Shown piece by piece: positions 59,129 to 64,000 of a stretch of 64,000 nt of DNA (its first letter is position 1; each line of letters begins with the position of its first letter). The position numbers and the translations under genes are program-made. Origin of the DNA: Nitratireductor pacificus pht-3B (GTDB taxonomy: Bacteria; Pseudomonadota; Alphaproteobacteria; Rhizobiales; Rhizobiaceae); NCBI RefSeq assembly GCF_000300335.1, contig NZ_AMRM01000002.1:186001-250000 (forward strand), in the 5' to 3' direction. The notes beneath the pieces were generated by a model, which was not told the origin of the DNA, did no database searches, and worked only from the letters and a program-made list of their open reading frames with translations.

Positions 59129-60274
59129 TCAGCCGAATTGTTCGGCGTAGAACTGCGTTGCCTTGAGGCCGGAGCCGGTCAGGATCACAACCGTCTCCTC
59201 GTCGCGCCCAATCCGGCTCATTTCAACGAGCTGCCGTAGCCCCGCTATCGAGTGGGCCGAGGTCGGCTCCGTGTAGAACCCCTTTGCAGCGAGGCGCTTC
59301 GCCGTGGAGATGATATCCGCCTCCGCCACAACGGCGCTATCACCTCCCGTTCCACGAATTGCGGCAATCATTTCGTCGATCCGGATGGGGTTGCGGATTG
59401 CCGTTCCCTCGGCAACGGTTGCCGAATATTCAGGTGCTCTGCCTCCCAGAAGATCTGGGTAGAGAGCATGGTGCACCGGACTGCAGTTCTCCGGCTGTGT
59501 GACGAATATTCGAGGCATCCGTGCGATCTCCCCCGCGGCGAGGAGTTCACTGAAGGCGATATGGCAGCCGAGCACGTTGCTTCCCGCTGCTGCCGGAATG
59601 ACGATGTTGTCGGGCGCGCGGAAACCGAGATCCTCCCAAATCTCATAGCCAAGTGTCTTTGTGCCCTGCAGGAACATCGGATGCCAGTTGTGGCTGGCAT
59701 AGTAGGAATGCTCAGCCTCCAGGATGGCGGCTGCCTCCGTGTCCTGCCGCGTACCGGGCACAAGCGTTACCCGGGCCCCGTAGGCGCGAAGCTGAGCAAT
59801 CTTGGCGGGCTGGGTATAGTCCGGCACGAAGATTCCGACCGCCATGCCTGCGGCGGCGCCATAGGCGGCGATCGCTGCGCCACCGTTGCCGGAACTGTCT
59901 TCCACTACTGAGGTGATCCCGAGTGAGCGCAGATGGGAAATCAGCACCGATGCGCCGCGGTCTTTGAAGGAACCCGTCGGTGCGAACCATTCGAGCTTCA
60001 GGCGGCAGGTAAAACCGTCGATGTCGGCGGTGACGAGCGGCGTCATTCCTTCACCGAGCGAGACCGGCGCCGCAATCTTGACTGGCAACGCTGCAGCATA
60101 GCGCCAGATCGATCGAAGTTCCGTGCGGATATCGGTGCGACTGATCCCTCCGAGATCAGTGACCATGAATGGGTTCCCGTCCGGAGAGCGCCAGGCGAGC
60201 GTATCGATTCCGAAGAGCTTGCCGGTGCGCGGGTCGATGAAGGCAGGGGGTTGGGCGTGGGGCACAGTTTTCAT
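59129..60274 (-). CDS. Threonine synthase-like PLP-dependent enzyme
   Basis: A 381-residue fold-type II PLP protein. The PLP lysine is K104 in PTGSFKDRGA; 'VEDSSGNGGAAIAAYGAAAGM' is the asparagine/substrate loop, and 'IPAAAGSNVLGCHIAF' is the phosphate-binding glycine loop. Sequence layout is threonine-synthase or ammonia-lyase like, but it lies in a catabolic context. The ATG at 60274 overlaps the RidA stop (ATGA), so it is translationally coupled to RidA, which detoxifies the enamine/imine products that PLP lyases release. Together they suggest beta-elimination or deamination of an imported amino acid. True threonine synthase is less likely. Confidence 0.85.
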   Translation of the reverse strand: MKTVPHAQPPAFIDPRTGKLFGIDTLAWRSPDGNPFMVTDLGGISRTDIRTELRSIWRYAAALPVKIAAPVSLGEGMTPLVTADIDGFTCRLKLEWFAPTGSFKDRGASVLISHLRSLGITSVVEDSSGNGGAAIAAYGAAAGMAVGIFVPDYTQPAKIAQLRAYGARVTLVPGTRQDTEAAAILEAEHSYYASHNWHPMFLQGTKTLGYEIWEDLGFRAPDNIVIPAAAGSNVLGCHIAFSELLAAGEIARMPRIFVTQPENCSPVHHALYPDLLGGRAPEYSATVAEGTAIRNPIRIDEMIAAIRGTGGDSAVVAEADIISTAKRLAAKGFYTEPTSAHSIAGLRQLVEMSRIGRDEETVVILTGSGLKATQFYAEQFG

Positions 60275-60657
60275 CCTTTGACGGCGGCGATCAGTTCGAT
60301 TTCGACATCGAAGCCGTGATGAAGGGCGGGAACCGGGATCACCGCGCGTGCTGGCCTGTGGTTGCCTACGAAGCGGGCATAGCGGGCATCGAAGCTTGTC
60401 CAGTTGGAAATGTCGGTCATGTAGATCGAGACCTTGACGATATCGGCGACCGTGGCGCCGGCTTTGCTGAGAATCGCGCCGGCATGGGCGAGCACGAGAT
60501 CGACTTGCTCGTCGAATGGCCGCACGGCGAGAGTGTCGCCGTCTAGTGCCACGGGGAGGATGCCCGACAGGTACAGCGTGCCGCGATGGGCCGCGGCCTG
60601 GGAATAATGACCAAGCGGCAGTGCCGCCTCCGCAGTCTCGATCAGATCTATCGTCAT
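60271..60657 (-). CDS. RidA (YjgF/YER057c/UK114) family protein
   Basis: A 128-residue trimeric-type protein: 'HYSQAAAHRGTLYLSGILPVALDGD', 'VKVSIYMTDISNWTSFDARYARF', and 'RPARAVIPVPALHHGFDVEIELIA' with the substrate-binding arginine. RidA members hydrolyse reactive 2-aminoacrylate-type imines to ketoacids. It overlaps the PLP enzyme start by four bases. The gene is the first of the minus-strand unit RidA-PLP enzyme-symporter, divergent from the YheO-type regulator. Confidence 0.92.
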   Translation of the reverse strand: MTIDLIETAEAALPLGHYSQAAAHRGTLYLSGILPVALDGDTLAVRPFDEQVDLVLAHAGAILSKAGATVADIVKVSIYMTDISNWTSFDARYARFVGNHRPARAVIPVPALHHGFDVEIELIAAVKG

Positions 60658-60726
60658 TCGATTCCATTCCTTGTGCGCAGCAGCGGGAAATCTTCCCGTG
60701 GTGAGCCGTGCCTATTGACTGGATAA

Positions 60727-60790
60727 ACAAAATGTCAAAAGCTGACTTAATGTCAATAACAAAATGTGGAAATTAGACAAAGTGTCAAAA
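60727..60790. promoter_or_regulatory. Direct-repeat operator in divergent region
   Basis: Three copies of ACAAARTGTSRAAA occur: ACAAAATGTCAAAA (60727-60740), ACAAAATGTGGAAA (60759-60772) and ACAAAGTGTCAAAA (60777-60790). TTAATGTCAATA lies between the first two. The stretch is strikingly AT-rich. TGTCAA elements read on the minus strand give TTGACA hexamers that could serve as -35 for the ridA unit. The third repeat lies inside the regulator reading frame. Confidence 0.55.
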
Positions 60791-61408
60791 TTGCCCGAGC
60801 GTGACCTGATCCTTCGCGAGGCCGCCAAGATTGCAGATGCACTGGCGGAAACCTTCGCGCCGATCTGTGAGGTGGTGGTGCACGATCTGACCAATCCGTC
60901 GCATGCGATCGTCAAAATCGAAAACAACATTTCTGGAAGATCTGTCGGCGATCCGGCCACAGAACTCGGCCTGACCCGTATCGCCAAACCCGATTTTCCG
61001 GACAAGCTGGTGAATTACGCCAACAGGCTGAGCGACGGCCGGGTAGTCAAGAGCACTTCCATTGGATTGAGAGACGGAGCCAACCGTTATGTCGCGGCAA
61101 TCTGCCTCAACGTTGATGTTTCCTACCTGAACGGAATGGCTGATTACATCAGGAACCTGACAGCGATTAAGGATGTAGAGGGCGTCTCCGAGCGCATTCA
61201 GGCACCGCGGTCCGACGACATCGTCAAATTCATCCGCGATTACGCGCTTGCCCGCAACAAAGATCCGAAATCGCTAAACACTGCTGAGAAGCGCGACTTG
61301 ATGGCGGGATTGCAGGAAAGGGGGCTGATGTCGTTGAAAGGCTCAATCGACGAGGTCTCGAAGGTCCTCGGTACTTCGCGTAGCAGCATCTACTACTATG
61401 TCAAGTGA
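60764..61408 (+). CDS. YheO/DauR-type regulator (PAS-like domain plus HTH)
   Basis: A 214-residue protein. Residues about 15-130 are the YheO PAS-like domain (ADALAETFAPICEVVVHDLTN, then IGLRDGANRYVAAICLNVDVS). Residues about 150-214 are the HTH_22 domain with 'LNTAEKRDLMAGLQERGLMSLKGSIDEVSKVLGTSRSSIYYYVK'. The family includes DauR, repressor of D-arginine utilisation genes in Pseudomonas. The start is uncertain: ATG at 60764 or GTG at 60782, both inside the operator repeats and without a clear ribosome-binding site. It is divergent from the RidA-PLP-symporter unit and very likely controls it. Confidence 0.88.
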   Translation: MWKLDKVSKLPERDLILREAAKIADALAETFAPICEVVVHDLTNPSHAIVKIENNISGRSVGDPATELGLTRIAKPDFPDKLVNYANRLSDGRVVKSTSIGLRDGANRYVAAICLNVDVSYLNGMADYIRNLTAIKDVEGVSERIQAPRSDDIVKFIRDYALARNKDPKSLNTAEKRDLMAGLQERGLMSLKGSIDEVSKVLGTSRSSIYYYVK

Positions 61409-61549
61409 GACGTTTCAGGGGGCAATTCTATAATTGGCCGCCAGTTCGCGCCAATCCCCATCCCATCTATTGTCGTGATAACAGTGTGCTGGTCGCATGC
61501 TGTGGCACCCGCAGGCGACGGAGAAAATCGTTGGATTTCCGATGAGAAA

Positions 61550-61626
61550 TGGCGCGCCCGAAAGGATTCGAACCTCTGACCCCCAGATTCGTAGTCTGGT
61601 GCTCTATCCAGCTGAGCTACGGGCGC
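61550..61626 (-). tRNA. tRNA-Arg (anticodon ACG), CCA encoded
   Basis: On the minus strand: acceptor GCGCCCG / CGGGCGC, D arm TAGCTCAGCTGGATAGAGC, anticodon arm CCAGACTACGAATCTGG with ACG, T arm with GTTCGAATCC, discriminator G and an encoded CCA. All stems pair. Confidence 0.95.
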
Positions 61627-61793
61627 CTGGTTGCCGGCAAAGGTCAACCGCGCCGACAGTGGATGACTGCCGACCGCGGTTACCTAACGAGTGACGAGCA
61701 TAAATGCAAGCGCCCTGAAACGAAATTTCGCACATGCGCACAGGGACCCCGGCCGGTCGGGTTCCCTCGCGCAGTAGCCTGCTCCGTCGCGGG

Positions 61794-63248
61794 TCAGGCA
61801 GCCGCGACCTGGTCGGGGATGGTGATCGCAAACACGGTGTGCCCGCCGACGCTTTCCACCAGCTCCAGGTCGCCGCCATGCGCCCGCACGAGTTCCTGGG
61901 CGATCGCCAGGCCGAGGCCCGTGCCGCCGCTTTTGGCGGAGCCGCGAAACGGCGCGAAGAGGTTTTCGCGCGCCTTCTGCGGCAGGCCGGGACCGGTGTC
62001 GGTGACAAAGATGCGCGTCGTCTTGCCCTCGCGCTCGGCGGCGATGGTCAGCCGGCGGATGACGTTGGGATCCTTCTCGCCCGCCATGGCCTGGATGGCG
62101 TTGCGGCAGAGATTGGCGAGCACCCGGAAGAGCTGCTCCGAATCGGCGTCGATCTCCAGCTCAGGCTCCACCGCGTTGACGAAGCCGATGCCGCCATCCG
62201 CGTCGAGCGGCAGGATGCTCTGCACGTCGTCGACGATCTGCCGCAGCCTGAGCCGCCGCCGCCGGGGAGCGGCCTCCTGCGTGCGGCCATAGGTGAGCAC
62301 CCCCTCGGAATAGGTGACTGCCCTGTCGAGCGCGCGCAGAAGGCGCGGCGCCAAAGATTTCACGGCGGGATCGTCGATCATGCTCAGCCGGTCGGACATC
62401 AGATGCGCCGAGGCGAGCATGTTGCGCATGTCGTGGTTGATCTTCGATACGGCAAGGCCGAGATCGGCAAGCCGCTTCTGCTCGCCGAGCGTCTTCTGCA
62501 GCGCCGCCTGCATGCGCGCCAGCTCATGCTCGGCCACGCCGATCTCGTCGCCGCGTCGCTCCGGCGTGATCACGCGGCGCGGGTCGTCAGGCCCCGCCGA
62601 AAAGGACAGCATCGAGCGGGTCATGGCACGGATCGGCCGGATCATGATGCGGTTGATGGCGTAGAAGACCAGCGTTGCCGTGAACAGCGAGATGATCAGG
62701 GAGAGCAGGGCGACATTGCGCGCATAGACCAGCATGGCGTTGCGCAGGCCGGCGTCGGGGATGAGGATCTCGAACACCTTGCCGCTGTCGCCGACAGTCC
62801 CGAAAATGCGGAAGACACGGTCGCCGCCGAAGAACAGCGTCCCGAAGGTCTCGGCGATCGCCGCCATGGGCGTCATCGTGTCGAGATCGACATGCGCGTC
62901 GACCTGCGGCGGCATGTCGGAGATGACGAGGATGCGGGAGATGTCGGCGTCGCGCACGGCGATCGCCTTGACCCCCGTCGCCATCAGCACCTCGTCCCGC
63001 ACGGTGGGAGCGAGGCTCTCGTTCCCGCCCTCCATCAACACGACGCTGACCGCCGCCGCATTGGTGAGCCGCTGCATCATCCACTGCATGCCGAAATTGG
63101 CGACGGACGGGATGAAGATCAACACCTCGGCGATCAGGACGAACAGGATGGTCAGGACCAGCAGCTTGGTGGACAGCCCGCGCGTCAGCGGAACCGAGCC
63201 GGTAATGGTCGGCCCGTCATCCGTCTCGCCCGCTGTTCTCTCTGCCAT
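61794..63248 (-). CDS. Membrane-bound sensor histidine kinase with HAMP domain
   Basis: A 484-residue kinase starting MAERTAGETDDGP. A first span (about 27-47, KLLVLTILFVLIAEVLIFIP), a periplasmic sensor of about 130 residues, a second span (about 178-198), HAMP (RIMIRPIRAMTRSMLSF), then the phospho-acceptor helix KINHDMRNMLASA (H272). The ATPase part follows with LANLCRNAIQAM, DTGPGLP and GGTGLGLAIA. The NHDMRN H-box is less common than HELRTP. No cognate response regulator is adjacent. The ligand is unknown; relatives are widespread in Rhizobiales. An upstream in-frame ATG at 63293 is less likely. The 3' end is 168 bp from tRNA-Arg. Confidence 0.88.
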   Translation of the reverse strand: MAERTAGETDDGPTITGSVPLTRGLSTKLLVLTILFVLIAEVLIFIPSVANFGMQWMMQRLTNAAAVSVVLMEGGNESLAPTVRDEVLMATGVKAIAVRDADISRILVISDMPPQVDAHVDLDTMTPMAAIAETFGTLFFGGDRVFRIFGTVGDSGKVFEILIPDAGLRNAMLVYARNVALLSLIISLFTATLVFYAINRIMIRPIRAMTRSMLSFSAGPDDPRRVITPERRGDEIGVAEHELARMQAALQKTLGEQKRLADLGLAVSKINHDMRNMLASAHLMSDRLSMIDDPAVKSLAPRLLRALDRAVTYSEGVLTYGRTQEAAPRRRRLRLRQIVDDVQSILPLDADGGIGFVNAVEPELEIDADSEQLFRVLANLCRNAIQAMAGEKDPNVIRRLTIAAEREGKTTRIFVTDTGPGLPQKARENLFAPFRGSAKSGGTGLGLAIAQELVRAHGGDLELVESVGGHTVFAITIPDQVAAA

Positions 63249-63307
63249 CGTCTGCTGCCTTTCGCGACCGCGCGCCCGATGGCGGGCAGCCATCGGCGCA
63301 GGCTATA

Positions 63308-63370
63308 GCGTTTTGCCGTCAGGTGGAATCACCTGACGTCCGCATAAACGCGGAAAAACAGAGAGATAGG
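63308..63370. repeat. Dispersed palindromic repeat, copy A
   Basis: GCGTTTTGCCGTCAGGTGGA, then ATCACCTGACGTCCGC, then AAACGCGGAAAAACA and GAGATAGG. The palindrome GTCAGGTG / CACCTGAC is perfect around GAAT. The same architecture is at 52430 and, shorter, at 46376. It lies between the histidine kinase start and the disulfide reductase 3' end. Confidence 0.7.
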
Positions 63371-63399
63371 CGCTCCGGGGATCGATCTTGGCGCAGGCG

Positions 63400-64000
63400 T
63401 CAGCCGAAACGGCGCAGGAAGCGCACCAGCCGGCGCACCAGCGGCTTGCGGGGGGCTTCCGAATAATAGGTGATCGCGGCGCGCTTGCCGATCTCCGTCA
63501 TGGTCGGATAGGGCGCGACATAGCCGGCGACGTCGCGCACGCCGAGCTTCTGCGAAACGGCGAGCGCCCAGAAATTGATCATCTCGCCGGCGTCCGCGCC
63601 GACGATCGATGCGCCGAGGATGCGGCCCTTGCGATCGGTGACGAGCTTGATCAGGCCGCCGGTCTTACGCTCCGCCTGGGCGCGGTCGTTCTCCGCATAG
63701 GGCCAGCGCAGCACGCTGACATTCCGGTGGCTCTTGCGCGCCTCGACCTCGGTCAGGCCGACATGGGCGATCTCGGGCTCGGTGAAGGTCGCCCACGGGA
63801 TGATCGCGCGGTTCTCCCTTGCGGGCAGGCGGAACAGGAGCGCGCGCACCACCAGCCCCGCATGATAGCCCGCCACATGGGTGAACTGAAGGCCGCCCGC
63901 CACGTCGCCTATGGCGTAGACGCGCCGGTTGCTGGTGCGCAGCTTGTCGGAAACGGCAATCCCCTTGCGGTCGTGCGCGATGCCCGCCTTGTCCAGATCG
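63400..64000 (-). CDS. Pyridine nucleotide-disulfide oxidoreductase, 5' end beyond window
   Basis: The last 200 or so residues are visible; the start lies beyond base 64000. 'RVYAIGDVAGGLQFTHVAGYHAGLVVRALLF' is the FAD-binding GD motif, and the C-terminal dimerisation domain has 'IPWATFTEPEIAHVGLTE' and 'GRILGASIVGADAGEMINFWALA'. The end 'YVAPYPTMTEIGKRAAITYYSE' carries the H-P-T/Y-P-T region; here YPT replaces the usual HAHPT, so the C-terminal His of disulfide reductases is absent. This resembles mercuric reductase-like or soluble NAD(P)-dependent flavoproteins of unknown substrate, not true lipoamide dehydrogenase. Confidence 0.85.
   Translation of the reverse strand, partial: DLDKAGIAHDRKGIAVSDKLRTSNRRVYAIGDVAGGLQFTHVAGYHAGLVVRALLFRLPARENRAIIPWATFTEPEIAHVGLTEVEARKSHRNVSVLRWPYAENDRAQAERKTGGLIKLVTDRKGRILGASIVGADAGEMINFWALAVSQKLGVRDVAGYVAPYPTMTEIGKRAAITYYSEAPRKPLVRRLVRFLRRFG

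Noticed and set aside
59129-60274. Naming the PLP enzyme thrC
   Set aside because: The context (RidA, symporter, DauR-type regulator) is catabolic and lacks threonine biosynthesis genes.
61549-62292. Plus-strand frame with 'MARPKGFEPLTPRF'
   Set aside because: Antisense to tRNA-Arg and then to the histidine kinase gene; a spurious translation.

Overview
The window reads as chromosome of a high-GC alphaproteobacterium, most likely of the order Hyphomicrobiales (Rhizobiales). The signs are a murA / DUF2948 / UPF0262 / LMW-phosphatase / infA / maf / yacG block, a DUF1127 gene, an Irr-type iron box, a phasin gene with PhaR-like sites, a PdhS-like cytoplasmic histidine kinase, and a tRNA-His without the usual extra 5' G. 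Genus cannot be decided from this sequence. No transposase, integrase, prophage, CRISPR array or rRNA was seen.

Layout. 1-0.7 kb: two small VOC-fold (PhnB-like) genes. 0.7-4.4 kb: an accessory-looking patch with a Ser/Thr protein kinase and a TPR protein two bases apart, flanked by gene-poor debris and a C10 tract; this is the best candidate for an uncharacterised system. 4.4-11.4 kb: a quinone-reductase-like MDR enzyme, a glutamylpolyamine synthetase-like enzyme and a complete putrescine-type ABC importer (PotFGHI order). 11.4-15.5 kb: an AsmA-like protein and acetoacetyl-CoA synthetase. 15.8-18.8 kb: a two-gene Fe3+ ABC importer with an internal terminator and an Irr-like operator. 18.9-24.6 kb: a large PAS histidine kinase, phasin, tRNA-His and a LuxR solo. 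24.7-32.5 kb: housekeeping genes (xseA, LysR, DUF1127, yacG, maf, infA, LMW-PTP, UPF0262, DUF2948, murA) and tRNA-Thr.

32.5-44.1 kb: a membrane protein with an orphan regulator-type N-terminal domain, a galactitol-type PTS permease (IIC-IIA-IIB), small metabolic genes, an ArsR-rhodanese fusion, and a TAXI-TRAP importer operon ending in a polysaccharide-deacetylase-like protein. 44.1-53.4 kb: a carbohydrate catabolic locus. HAD phosphatase, FGGY kinase, BtpA/SgcQ-family protein and a DeoR regulator run on the minus strand, diverging from an SDR dehydrogenase and a four-component sugar ABC importer. The co-occurrence of galactitol-type PTS genes, a BtpA/SgcQ protein and a DeoR regulator recalls the enterobacterial sgc operon, here split over about 11 kb.

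53.5-61.4 kb: a GcvA-type LysR gene diverging from an amidase-MFS operon, then a DAACS symporter, a threonine-synthase-like PLP enzyme and a RidA protein diverging from a YheO/DauR-type regulator, probably an amino-acid (perhaps D-amino-acid) utilisation unit. 61.5-64 kb: tRNA-Arg, a HAMP histidine kinase and the 3' part of a flavin disulfide reductase. At least three copies of a dispersed palindromic repeat (46.4, 52.4 and 63.3 kb) lie between genes of the right half.
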